Numbered from the stretch's first letter, positions 1 through 10,068 are shown. The stretch: DNA of 64,000 nt from Aldrovandia affinis (GCA_029706075.1 JAINUG010000115.1:310001-374000), one strand, 5' to 3'. Made by a program: numbers and translations. The notes: a model not told the origin generated them from the letters alone.

Positions 1-460
1 AGTATTCATTTAAGTAATTAATTACCAAAATGTAATTTGCTAAGCTAGTCAACTACCTACTTGTGTTTGTCTGGCATAATGGTAGCTAGTTAACTAGCAG
101 GTTAAGTAGTGTTCATCAGCTGACAATTTTGCATTTAATTTGGTTCATGCTAAAGAGGGACAGGGGTTGTTAGCATTGGTTAGCACTATATAAATAGCAG
201 TCAACTTGGAGTGAATCATTGTAGCATTCATTTCATATTGTAAAATATCTTATTTTTTATCTCAGCTAACGTTAGGTTACCACATGTGTTACAGTGTCAG
301 CTAGCATTTCCTGTTACGCCATTTCCTGTTACACGCGATGTTTGAAACGCTAGCGTGCTTTCTACTACTGCTACTTCAAAATAATTTTTGCACGTAAAAT
401 ACCAAATATATTGGCAGCAAAACTTTAATTGTATTCATAACCTACATCGAATCTGCGTGA
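1..460. other. 5' flank of the L2 element, nothing recognised
   Basis: AT-rich sequence with several short GCTAGC/TTAGCTA motifs. I see no convincing open frame and no sharp 5' boundary of the downstream LINE. Some of it may be L2 5'UTR, because the ORF1 frame begins only at about 470-542, but I cannot show where the LINE starts. Confidence 0.4.
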
Positions 461-541
461 ATTTTATAAATGAAGGGACTCCAACCCCATGGTTTTCTGT
501 TCTACTGTCAAGAAAACAAATTTACAGTAAGAAATTTGACT

Positions 542-926
542 ATGGCTTCCTCCCTTGTTTCCTGCTTGGAGTGCAACATGTTTAGTATTAGTTCTGACGT
601 CAAGTTTAGCGTAACTGGTATCTGTAGTAAGTGTCAACTTAATTTAGAATTGGCTCAGAAAATAGTTGAGCTTGAGGACCGCATCCAGACACTTCGCCAG
701 ATTCAGGAGGGAGAGAGTTACATAGAGTCTTTTCTGCAAGCACCGGACGCACCAGGGAGTTTAAATAGTTTAAATATCAGTGCTATTCCCCTGGCAGAGC
801 CTTCGCAGCAAGGCGTTTTTGTCATGGTTCGAGGGAGGCATAGTCGCCGCCCCAAGGAGGTCATACACCAAACTCACATTTCAAATCGTTTTCCCCCACT
901 CAGTAATACACCTACTGAGAAAGCTC
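542..926 (+). pseudogene. L2 ORF1, N-terminal part (zinc-knuckle-like head and coiled coil)
   Basis: The frame can start at the Met at 542 (MASSLVSCLEC); an in-frame Met also lies at 470. It shows two CxxC pairs (CLEC and CSKC, 16 residues apart), which may bind zinc, followed by a short heptad-like segment (ELAQKIVELEDRIQTL) and then a Ser/Pro-rich linker. This matches ORF1 proteins of fish L2 elements, thought to act as RNA chaperones in the ribonucleoprotein. Translation runs into the TIR element inserted at 927, so the protein is cut off there; the esterase half resumes in L2 sequence after 1460. The function comes from the family and was not tested here. Confidence 0.75.
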
Positions 927-1460
927 CACTGGTCAACAAGATTTTTCTTGCATGGGGTTTTTCAATGGATTTGGGTGCTGAATCCAAATCTGGCATTAGT
1001 TTTTGCCTATCACATCAGGTTTTTGAACTATGAAAAATCATTATTTTTGAGAAAACAGCAATTTTACACTTTAAGTTGAAAAACACTGTTGCATTAGAAG
1101 ATCAATAGATGCAAAAATGTTTACAATGAAAGGTACCTACTTCAATTACAATATTTAATTGTAAAACTTAGATTAGGTAGAGTCTTAACAGCAGATTAGG
1201 TAGTCTTCACAGCTGCAAATCACAAAAAACAAAAATGAAGTAGTTTAATCAGTAATAATCAAGCTTTTGCTGTTTTATCCACACCAAGATTGCCAGACTG
1301 GATGGTCAACTTTAGTCAAATCCATGAATATGGAGCATAGATAGCACAAAAACTTGATGTGATAGAGCAAATCTGAGCTCAGATTTGGATTCAGTAGCCC
1401 AAAATTAGCCAGTTTCCAAAGTCCATGCAAGAAAGAAAAACTTTTTTTTGTAGACCAGTG
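927..1460. mobile_element. Non-autonomous TIR element (CACTGGTC...GACCAGTG) inside L2 ORF1
   Basis: The left end CACTGGTCAACAAG is mirrored by the right end, which reads CACTGGTCTACAAA on the other strand. Further in, both arms share a CTTGCATGG motif and CTGAATCCAAATCTG, so the inverted repeat reaches about 60-75 bp with gaps. The 534-bp interior is AT-rich and non-coding. The L2 reading frame stops at the left end and resumes immediately after the right end with the esterase GDS motif. I see no clear target-site duplication (flanks ctc and tta). The CACTG terminus is compatible with the CACTA/Chapaev supergroup, but that assignment is tentative. Confidence 0.7.
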
Positions 1461-2052
1461 TTATTGGCGATTCCATTTTACAAAACGTGAGGATAGAGTC
1501 CCCAGTGACCATAGTACAATATTTGCCTGGGGCCAGAGCTACCGACGTGGAGGCAAACTTAAAGGTGCTAGCTAAGAATAATCGTAAATATTCTAAAATT
1601 ATTATCCAATTATTATCGATGTTCGAATTAGGCAGTCGGAGATCACTAAAAATAATTTTGTTTCGGTGTGTTAGCTCACTAAAACACTCAGTCGGGAAGT
1701 AATTATCTCTGGCCCTATCCCTGCCAGTAGGAGTGATGAAGTCTACAGTAGACTCACGTTGCTAAATTGCTGGCTGGCTAACTGGTGTACTGACAACAAC
1801 TTGGGCTTCATAAACAATTGGCCTACTTTTTGGGGAAAGCCTGGCTTACTGAAGAGAGACGGACTCCACCCGAGCTGGAGAGGTTCTCTTCTATTATCTA
1901 GAAATTTTTCCCATAGTCTAATCTCGCTAAATTTATGACCTCTCAGAGCGCTACCCAGGCAGCAGACTTCTGATCCTAAACTACTGTCTGCTAGCTTCCA
2001 AAAACCTGTGACTAGCTTGGCTATTGAGACTGTGTCTGTCCCTGGTTTTTGA
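1461..2052 (+). pseudogene. L2 ORF1, C-terminal SGNH/GDSL esterase domain, frameshifted
   Basis: Directly after the TIR element the frame reads [11 protein letters not shown], which is SGNH block I with the nucleophile Ser. [12 protein letters not shown] and KYSKIII follow. A frameshift or small deletion near 1610-1620 falls where the Gly and Asn blocks should be, so those residues are not visible. The next frame gives ISGPIPASRSDEVYSR, FINNWPTFWGKPGL and KRDGLHPSW, the last holding the block V Asp and His. An internal stop lies near 1936. The domain is a known feature of L2/CR1 ORF1 proteins; its role in retrotransposition is not settled. The copy cannot encode a working enzyme. Confidence 0.85.
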
Positions 2053-2939
2053 AATAAAAAGCTATCTGAGCACACTAGCTGTCGTGGCCTTTGTGTACAT
2101 AATCTTATTTATATTAACCCTCTGAGGTCCGTGCTAAGCTTTTAGACGTTTTTTGATTTTGGCATGGTCTGATATTTATCTCAATTTCATCAATTTAACA
2201 CACACTTACTCCAACGTGTTTGATATTTTTATTTGAAGGACAATCACAGCTACATTTGTATGCCATCAATAGTTTGGTCAGTATCATATGCAGCTTGTAA
2301 ATAGATCTACAAACACACAAGTTAAAAATAGTAAATTTTTCTGCTGTCACAAAAGTTGTGAAAGCACACACTAAACTATAGTGACGAATTGTTTTGCCAA
2401 TGTGCGTTTGTTCATCAAGGTCTTGGTTATGTAAGGGTGTGAAAACAGTTTAGCACATCTGAGATCTAAATAGCTAAAAAACCTGTTTTTATCAGAACTG
2501 GTCACATTTATTTCAGGCTGTGGGAGGGCTAAATGCTAAATACCTGAATATTCATTATTCATTGTCCACACCTCTAAGAACTGTCAGATGGGCCATCTCA
2601 CTGGGCCATCAGTGTTATATTCTGAGTTCCTGTTCTGTTGTTTTTTGGCCTTTGTTTATTTTTCATTCAGTCCTTATTCATTATTCTTTATCCAGTATTG
2701 CATTTTCCCTGTTCTGTCACGTTCTGCTCCCTGTCTGTCCTTGTTCCGTTTATTTCGAGATCCACACCTTGTCTTGTCATGCACTTCGGGAGTTTATACT
2801 TTTCGGGGTTTTCCCCTTCGCTTATTATCTCGTTTTCTTCCTTCTTACTTTCTAGATTGCACTTTGTATATATTAGGTAGATGTGTATAGAACTAACCAA
2901 CTAATCTACTAACGTTAGGGATTTAGATTAAGTTACTAA

Positions 2940-3155
2940 CACGCGGAATATGTTTGGCGTCACTAAGACGCGGGAATTCATATATTTTCACGAGTATTTG
3001 AAAACAAGCTAAATAAATAACATTTTAGGCTGTTTGAAAAGTATTCTTCCATAGATCTTGTGTGCATATTGCAATTTGTTACGTTGCAACACGCGGAATA
3101 TGTAGTCACGCTGAATTCATATATTGAATATATATACGAGTATTTGATAACATGG
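2940..3155. repeat. Two spaced copies of a 65-bp unit inside the piggyBac-like element
   Basis: Positions 2940-3005 and 3090-3155 both begin CACGCGGAATATGT, continue through a GAATTCATATAT core, and end ACGAGTATTTGA. The second copy carries small insertions and deletions. The copies are direct and about 150 bp apart. They may be subterminal binding-type repeats or a simple internal duplication. Confidence 0.7.
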
Positions 3156-3587
3156 CAAATCAAATATAGTTACTTACTCCTCGTCAGTTATTGGCTTTTC
3201 ATCAATACTCTCAAACACTGCAGCGCAGAAAATCTTTCCATCTTGAATAAAATTGTATGTCTGTATAAAATCTTGCTTCAAATTGTCGGGACAGTTTATG
3301 TGTTTACGCCCGGCGTTTTCACACATGGCCCCACGCCCCTCCCACACACCTCGCCTAAACTCGCCCCTAGTTACCATGTCAATAGAAGGGGACGTTACTA
3401 CCAGGTAAAAAAGAGAGTAAAAGGCAAGGTTTACTTTTGGTCTAATTAACCTAATTTAAAAATCCCATTTGATTTGCCAGTGCTCAAATCGGAAAGTGCG
3501 ATTCTAAGGTTTCTGTCAATGTTTTTGTCGCGTGTGTATGATAAAATATCGCGAAGTTAGAAATAGTAATATACTTTTATTGCTGCT

Positions 3588-3605
3588 GGGAGCGGCGCCG
3601 CTCCC
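3588..3605. repeat. Perfect 18-nt GC palindrome next to the right end of the piggyBac-like element
   Basis: GGGAGCGGCGCCGCTCCC is self-complementary over all 18 bases. It sits 15 bp inside the right terminus, in otherwise AT-rich sequence. No equivalent palindrome is present at the left end, so the two ends are asymmetric. Confidence 0.85.
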
Positions 3606-3661
3606 GTCGACCTCAGGGGGTTAAAACCTCTCAGCCTGCTGTAAGTGTTGCCTGTAATAAG

Positions 3662-4477
3662 ACATATCTTAAATGTGGATTGTTAAATGTTAGATCACTT
3701 TCCCCCAAGGCGGTTCTTGTTAACGAACTAATCACGGACCATAGTTTTGGCCTGATTAGTTTCACTGAAACCTGGCTTAGGCCTGACGAATACAGTGCAC
3801 TTAATGAGGCATCTCCTGATGGTTATGCTAGCTGTCAAGCACCGCGTCTGTCCGGTAGAGGGGGCGGTGTTGCTGTGATTTTTGCGACAAAATTTAGATT
3901 CACACCTAAATGTGGGGATAAGTTCTCCTCTTTTGAATCGCTTGTTATGCTTTCTGGACGGTCAAAAGATAAAGTTACCTCAGTGCAATCCTTAGTAACC
4001 TTAGTACCTATTTATAGACCACCTGGACCGTATACTGTCTTTCTTTCTGAGTTTGCAGTTTTTATCAAGCTTGGCAACTATGGCAGATAAAGTTGTGATT
4101 GTTGGAGATTTCAACATACATGTTAATAATGACAGTGACCCTTTAGGACTGGCTTTTATTGACTCTGTTGGTTTTATTCAAAATATATCTGAACTAACCC
4201 ACTGCCACAACCATACCTTAGATGTAGTGTTATCCTATGGTATCGATGTCAAGAATATCATTGTGTCTCCCCTTAATTCTGTACTATCGGATCACTTTTT
4301 GATTACTTTTGAAATTCAGGTAAATATTCCTATTAAATCGAAACCTAGATACTATTACAGCCGGTCTATAAATTCATTGACGCCTTAAAAATTTATAAAC
4401 ATACTTCCCGAATCATTAGTATCAAGTCAGGACCCAAATAGCTTTTTGTCAATTGATCATCAAACAGATGCGGTAAA
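3662..4477 (+). pseudogene. L2 ORF2, apurinic-type endonuclease domain, frameshifted
   Basis: Diagnostic APE-endonuclease blocks appear in order: LLNVRSL (about 3680), FTETWL, GRGGGVAVI and IYRPPGPY in the first frame; then, after a frameshift near 4050-4085, VIVGDFNIHVN and, at about 4290, LSDHFLI in another frame. In LINEs this domain nicks the target for primed reverse transcription. A further frame change at about 4386 adds a stop. The frame runs into the CR1 insertion after VNDAV-equivalent sequence at 4478. The sequence immediately upstream is the right end of the piggyBac-like element. Confidence 0.85.
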
Positions 4478-4478
4478 T

Positions 4479-6352
4479 CTGCGACAGAATTTGAGGGAGA
4501 AGAAAAAACTGTTTAAGATATATAAAAACAACAGTACCGAGAGTAATAAGGCTGAATATTGCCGTGTGCGTGCTAAGGTCAAAAAAGAACTAAGGGTAGC
4601 CAAAAGGATCTACGAAAGGCAAATCGCAGAAAATGATAAAAGTAACCCTAAGCGTTTCTTTCAATACTGTAGTAGGAAAAGAAAAGTCAAAGAGGAGATT
4701 AAGGGAATTAAAAACAAAGACGGGGCACTGCTCTGTAAAAATAAGGATATTGCAGATGCTCTAAATGGCTGTTTTGTAGATAGTTTTACCAGAGAAGAGG
4801 CTGCTAATAGGCCGGAAGGCATATTCATTACTCAGAAAGTCTTAGCGGATACAGAGATAGGGAGATGGAAGTATTGGGTAAATTACAAAAATTAAAGACT
4901 AATAAAGCAGCCGGCCCGGATGGCATATACCCCAGGGTACTAAAGGAGTTAAGCGAGATCATTTTTAAACCACTGGCAAGTATTTTAAAGACTGGTGAAG
5001 TACCTAATGACTGGAAACAGGGTATTGTGGTACCAATATATAAGAAAGGGGACCGTACTGATCCAGGAAAGTATAGGCCTATTAGTTTAACTTGCATCAT
5101 ATGCAAAATATTAGAATCTATTATTAAAGATAAACTAGAAGTATTTCTAGAAAATTACAACATCCTAAGGGATAGCCAGCATGGTTTTTGCAAGGGTAGG
5201 TCATGTCAGACAAATCTGCTGACATTTTTTGAGGAAGCAACCAAGTGTCTGGATGAGAGAAAGGCGTATGATATTATATACTTAGATTTCCAAAAAGCAT
5301 TTGATAAGGTGCCACATGACAAACTCATTATCAAAATGAGAGCAGTAGGAATTACAGGTGGCATTTTAGAGTGGGTTCGGAACTGGTTACTGGATAGAAC
5401 ACAAAGGGTAGTAATAGGCGGGATCTTATCCGAGGAGGGTATAGTGGGAAGTGGAGTTCCGCAGGGATCGGTGCTGGGACCACTGCTCTTTATCATCTAC
5501 ATAAATGACATTGATATGGACATTGAAAGTACATTAGTTAAATTTGCAGATGATACAAAACTGGGAGGCTTAGCAAATAGTCAGGAATCTACTAAAGTAA
5601 TCCAAGACGATCTGAATAGAATCCAGAAATGGGCAGAAACCTGGCAAATGAAATTTAATATAACTAAATGTAAAGTTCTACAGGTGGGGAATAAAAACAT
5701 AGGACAGGATTATTTTATGGGAGGTAGAAAACTAGAATGTGCACACGTAGAAAAAGACCTAGGAGTCCTAGTTGATCAAAGCTTGTCAGGGACTGGTCAA
5801 TGTGCGGTAGCAGTTAAAAAAGCCAACAGGATGCTGGGATACATAGCCAAGAGTATAGAGTACAAATCGAAGGAGATCATACGCACCCTATACAATGCCC
5901 TTGTTAGGCCACACTTGGAATATTGTGTGCAGTTCTGGGGAAAAAAAAAAAAAAAAGATATAGATGCGCTGGAAAAGGTCCAAAGACGGGCAACCAGACT
6001 GATTCCAGGCATAAAAGACAAGTGTTATGAGGAAAGGCTAGAGATGCTTGGACTGTTCAAGCTTAGTAAAAGGAGACTTAGGGGAGATTTGATTGAGGCT
6101 TTTAAATTTATTAAAGGAATTAACAAAGTGAATTTTAGGAAATTATTCAAGTTGAGTTCGGTTAGCAGAACGAGGGGGCATAAATGGAAACTGACAAAGG
6201 GTAAATTTCACACGGACACTAGGAAATATTTTTTCACACAGAGAGTGATCAATGCGTGGAATAGCTTGCCTGGACATGTAGTAGAGGCTGAGACACTAGG
6301 GGTATTCAAGGCTAGGCTCGATCCAGTGTTAGACACTCTAGCCTTTGGATAA
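4479..6352 (+). pseudogene. CR1-clade ORF2 fragment: linker and reverse transcriptase, one frameshift
   Basis: The basic, coiled-coil-like linker (4479-4864) is in one frame; a single frameshift near 4860 shifts to a 495-codon open frame (4865-6352) that is intact to its stop. RT blocks visible are NKAAGPDGIYP, WKQGIVVPIYKKGD, PGKYRPISL, QHGFCKGRS, YLDFQKAFDKVPH (motif A Asp), [13 protein letters not shown] (motif B) and KFADDTKLGG (motif C, FADD). The C-terminal part has ALVRPHLEYCVQFW, VQRRATRLIPG and VINAWNSLPGHVV, a hallmark of CR1. A run of Lys codons at about 5941-5956 comes from an A16 tract. Without the endonuclease it is defective, but the RT region looks recently constrained. Confidence 0.9.
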
Positions 6353-6452
6353 ACTAAGCATGTGAGCAGATTAGTGGTAAGAACGGACGAGCAGTGTTGG
6401 GCTGAATGGCCTGTTCTCGTCTCCCCCTTAAAAAAAAAAAAGAAAAAAAGAA
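4479..6452 (+). mobile_element. 5'-truncated CR1-clade LINE inserted in L2 ORF2
   Basis: The insert begins abruptly inside ORF2, downstream of the endonuclease. It contains a complete reverse transcriptase and C-terminal region and a short 3'UTR containing GGCTGAATGGCCTGTTCTCG, typical of fish CR1-clade ends, and closes with an A-rich tail (6430-6455). L2 sequence resumes at 6457. A possible 4-bp duplication AAAT (4475-4478 and 6453-6456) is ambiguous with the A tail. Joining 4478 to 6457 restores the L2 frame. It is younger than the host L2, having fewer lesions. Confidence 0.88.
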
Positions 6453-6456
6453 AAAT

Positions 6457-8483
6457 CATATTTTACGGAATACACTTGATGCTGTCACACCCCTCAAGAG
6501 GAAAAAATGCAGTCAGAAGAAACTTGCACCCTGGTTTACTGACCATACCCGTGCACTTAAACAAGTTTCCAGGAAATTAGAACGCCGATGGCGCTCTACC
6601 AATTTAGAGGTTTTTCATTCTGCTTGGAAGAACATAGAATGCAAGCACGCCCTTACTACAGCTAGGTCATCGTACTTCTCAAAATTAATTGACCAGAATA
6701 AAAACAACCCAACATTCCTATTTAACACGGTAGCTAAACTGACAAAAAATCTGTCTTCAGATTGCATCAGTTATCCTTCTAACTATAATTCTAATGACTT
6801 CATGAACTCGTTTACTGATAAGATTGAGACAATCAGAGAACAAATTATGAAAATGACTCCAATATCTAGCACTCCAACTCCCCAGATGGCACAGGGCTAT
6901 CAGGATCAGGGTTGCGTAGAGACCCTTGAGTTTTTCACTCCCTTGGATCTGGTTATGCCTCCAAATCATCTACATGTCTGTTAGACCCCATACCAACAAA
7001 GCTTATTAAAGAGCTTTTGCCTGTGCTAGGCCAGCTCATGTTAGATATCATAAATACATCCCTATTATTGGGTTGCGTACCTAAGTCTTTAAAAGTGGCA
7101 GTAATCAAGCCTCTTCTAAAGAAACCAAATCTTGATCCTGTTAATCTGAAGAACTATAGGCCCATTTCAAATCTTCCCTTTTTGTAATTTTTTAAAAAGA
7201 AATCTGTAGCTCAACAATGAACTGCTTTCCTAAAAATGTATAATCTGTATGAAACACTACAATCAGGTTTTAGACCAAACCATAGCACTGAGATGGCACT
7301 TATTAAAGTTGTAAATGACTTACTGTTAGCATCGGATACTGGTTGTGTTTCAATTCTAGTGCTCCTTGACATAAGTGCTGCTTTTGACACTATTGACCAC
7401 CAGATTCACAGGCTACGAAACCTGGTTGGTTTGCATGGATGGGCACTCTCATGGTTTAAATCATACTTATCAGGTTTCAATTTGTGCAATTATATCAAGA
7501 GTTCTCTGACTACTCTCAGGTTAAATATGGTATTCCACAAGGTTCAGTGCTGGGACCATTACTGTTCTCATTATACTTGCTACCACCGGGTAATGTTAAA
7601 CATTAACATTGTAAACATGGTGTGAATTTCCATTGCTATGCAGATGATACACAGCTGTACATATCAATGAAACCAGGTGAACTACTTCAACTCACTCAAT
7701 TAGAGGCTTGTACAGTATCTCTGATATAAAGAATTGGATGACAGTACATTTTCTGCTTTTAAATTCAGATAAAACAGAGATGATGGTTTTTGGCCCCAAA
7801 AAATTAAGGAACAAGTTGGATCTGCAGTTAAATGCAGGTGATTGCATAGTTGCATCAAGTCTAATGGTTAAGAACCTTGGTTTTATTATTAATCAGGATC
7901 TTACATTTGACACTCATATTAAAAACACTTCCAGAGTAGCTTTCTTTCACCTAACATAGCTCAAATTCAGCACATTCTGTCATTAGAGGATGCAAAAACC
8001 TTGATGCATGCTTTTGTTGCATCGAGGCTAGACTATTGTAATGCCTTATTATCCGCCTCCTCTAGTAGCTCTCTAAAGAGTCTTCAACTAGTAGAGAATA
8101 CAGCGTCACGTATATTGACTAGATCCAAGAAGTATGAGCACATTACTCCTGTGTTAGCATCACTACATTGGCTTCCTGTTAAATATCGGGCTGATTATAA
8201 AGTACTGTTGCTAACTTTTAAAGCAGTGAACGGACTTGCACCTAGATATCTGACCGAAATGATTTCCCCTTATAAGCCGACACGACTGCTTCGTTCACAA
8301 GAAGCCGGCCATCTATTACTCCCTAGAATTTTGAAAAGCACAGCTGGTGGTAGAGCCTTCTCTTTTAGAGCTCCTCTGTTGTGGAACAGTTTACTAAGGC
8401 ATGTTAGGGATTCGGAAACAGTTTCAATTTTTAAGTCTAGATTAAAAACATATATTTTCAGCCTAGCCTTCTGCCAAACATAG
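6457..8483 (+). pseudogene. L2 ORF2, reverse transcriptase and C-terminal region, several frameshifts
   Basis: After the CR1 tail the L2 frame resumes as HILRNTLDAVTPLKRKK (to 6984). It then shifts repeatedly: IKPLLKKPNLDPVNLKNYRPIS at about 7100-7175, SGFRPNHSTEMALIKVV and LLDISAAFDTIDHQ (motif A) at 7264-7400, a [15 protein letters not shown] block split by a shift at about 7530-7560, and [10 protein letters not shown] (motif C) at about 7635. Then follow [19 protein letters not shown] (7726-7782) and the conserved tail LDYCNALL...HWLPVKYR (8025-8190) in an open 160-codon frame ending at 8483. The blocks identify L2-clade RT; the copy is non-functional. Confidence 0.9.
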
Positions 8484-9151
8484 TCTAGGTGGAGAGATGG
8501 AGAAGGCCGTGCCCTAGTGTCATATGGAGTGAGAAACTTTCCATACTTTATCCTTGATTGGGTGTGGATGGTTTGGAACTCTCTCGGCTGCATGTATTCT
8601 CTGTCCCTCTCCTAATAGGTATGCTGCCATAGCTTATACCTGTCGGGGCTCTCTGTATATTTCCTATGCTTGTGCTCCCCTGATCTTACACAATGCTACT
8701 GGCTATAGCACTGCTTCTCTGCCTCGGCCTCGGCACCTGCCCCCGAGCCCTAGATCCTGCGAGAAGTGTGAGCTGCCCCCATCAACCCTCACCCCCACAC
8801 CAACCCCAGCTCCTGGATCTGGACCCCCTTCACGTGGTTCAGCCCCCCCACCCGCTGACTACCTAACTCAGAAGGGGCAAGGTCTTTCAGCCCTGAGTCA
8901 CCTTGGACTGACCATGATATGGTGTTTTTTGGACACACCCTGTGCCGGCCAGAAGAGGATGGGCTCCCCCCCTTTTAGTCTGGTTCCTTCCAAGGTTTCT
9001 CCCTACCAAGGGAGTTTTTCCTTGCCACTGTTGCCTTTAGGCTTGCTTTTGGGGGTCTAGGCCTGGGTTCCCCCTCTGTTAAGTGTTTTGTGACAATTCA
9101 ATTGTGAAAAGCGCTATACAAGTAAATTTGATTTGATTTGATTTGATTTAG
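8484..9151 (+). repeat. L2 3' untranslated region and (TTTGA)n tail
   Basis: The sequence downstream of the RT stop is the usual fish L2 3' region, including the ACACCCTGTGCCGGCC block, GGGAGTTTTTCCTTGCCACTG, and the terminal GAAAAGCGCTATACAAGTAAA followed by TTTGA repeats. The open frame at 8554-9060 lies wholly within it and is not a gene. Confidence 0.85.
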
Positions 9152-9233
9152 CAGCATTTTATTTAGTTGAGGAAAATAACAAGCTTATCTACACAACTAT
9201 TTTAACATGTTTGCAACAGTTTTCTTAATTAAA

Positions 9234-9236
<3 letters not shown>

Positions 9237-9264
<28 letters not shown>
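9237..9264. repeat. (AT)n microsatellite
   Basis: A pure AT dinucleotide run of about 28 bp, just upstream of the SINE at 9283. Confidence 0.95.
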
Positions 9265-9265
<1 letters not shown>

Positions 9266-9282
9266 CTCATATATTGTATACG

Positions 9283-9646
9283 ATGGCGGCACGGTGGTGC
9301 AGTGGATAGCACTGTCGCCTCACAGCAAGAAGGTCTCGGGTTCGAATCCAGGCCGGGGGCCTTTCTGTGCGGAGTTTGCATGTTCTCCCCGTGTCCGCGT
9401 GGGTTTCCTCCGGGTACTCCGGTTTCTTCCCACAGTCCAAAGACATGCACGTTAGGCTAATTGGAGAGTCTAAATTGCCCGTAGGTATGAGTGTGTGAGT
9501 GAATGGTGTGTGTGCCCTGTGATGGATTGGCGACCTGTCAGGGTGTATTCCTGCCTCTCGCCCGGAACGCATGCTGGGATAGGCTCCAGCACCCCCCCGC
9601 GACCCTGACCAGGAATAAGCGGCTTAGACAATGGATGGATGGATGG
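9283..9646 (+). mobile_element. tRNA-headed SINE, full length, with (ATGG)n tail and 12-bp TSD
   Basis: The head carries a pol III A box (TGGTGCAGTGG, 9295-9305) and B box (GGTTCGAATCC, 9339-9349). A GC-rich body follows (ATGTTCTCCCCGTGTCC, CCTCCGGGTACTCCGG, GGGATAGGCTCCAGCACCC), and it ends in ATGGATGGATGG. A perfect 12-bp direct repeat ATATTGTATACG flanks it (9271-9282 and 9647-9658), so this is a clean target-primed insertion. A nearly identical copy lies at 54170-54535 on the opposite strand and a deleted one at 36388-36606. Confidence 0.9.
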
Positions 9647-9925
9647 ATATTGTATACGTTTCATAATTTTTTCATATAAATTGATAAATCATCACTGAAC
9701 TAGCCAATTGCCATTATTTGTTTAATTGAGAGAGGGTGGGTGTTGGTAACAGGACTTTAACTTAATTAATTGTAGTGCTCATGTTGTACATTGCAATGTT
9801 TGGAATATGTTGTCATTTGTTCAGTATATATTTAATAATTACATAATTTGTTTTATAGTAAGAGGACAGCATTCAGAGCAGGAAAGACTGTATATGTAAA
9901 TATATATATACTGTATATACTGTAT

Positions 9926-10068
9926 ATGCCATTTAGCAGACGCTTTTATCCAAAGCAATTTACAGTAGTGAATGCATACATTTTTCAGTATATGTAGCCC
10001 CAATGGGAATCGATTTCACAACCTAAGCGTTGTCAGCGCCATGCTCTACCTACTGAGCTACACAGAAC
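9926..10068 (-). mobile_element. tRNA-like SINE with AAAAGCGTCTGCTAAATG tail, copy 1
   Basis: Read on the minus strand it starts GTTCTGTGTAGCTCAGTAGG (A-box-like), continues with a decayed B box (GATTCCCATTGG region), and ends GATAAAAGCGTCTGCTAAAT. Closely similar copies lie at 36968-37112 (plus) and 47851-47997 (minus). The tRNA resemblance is in the SINE head; it is not a functional tRNA gene. Confidence 0.85.

Larger units (their letters stand above)
2118..3620. mobile_element. piggyBac-like non-autonomous DNA transposon in L2
   Basis: The insertion is 1503 bp and is bounded by TTAA on both sides (2114-2117 and 3621-3624). Its termini are inverted: CCCTCTGAGGTC on the left, and CCCCCTGAGGTC when the right end is read on the other strand (11 of 12 match). 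TTAA target duplication with a CCC start is the piggyBac signature. Deleting it with one TTAA restores continuous L2 sequence running into ORF2. No transposase-like frame is present; the open frames at 2520-2890 and 3060-3449 match nothing I recognise. It would need a transposase from elsewhere. Confidence 0.8.
461..9151 (+). mobile_element. L2-clade LINE, near full length, with three nested insertions
   Basis: The order of parts is: ORF1 with a CxxC-CxxC head, coiled coil and SGNH/GDSL esterase; ORF2 with APE endonuclease and reverse transcriptase; a long 3'UTR; then the sequence AAAAGCGCTATACAAGTAAA followed by a TTTGA pentamer tail at about 9125-9150. This architecture and tail are characteristic of fish L2. 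The element is interrupted by a CACTG-ended TIR element (927-1460), a TTAA-flanked piggyBac-like element (2118-3620) and a CR1-clade LINE (4479-6452). Several frameshifts and stops make it dead. The 3' end is clear. The 5' end is approximate, and no target-site duplication was identified. Confidence 0.9.

Noticed and set aside
8554..9060. 168-codon open frame, Pro-rich
   Set aside because: It lies entirely in the L2 3'UTR, which is non-coding in this family.
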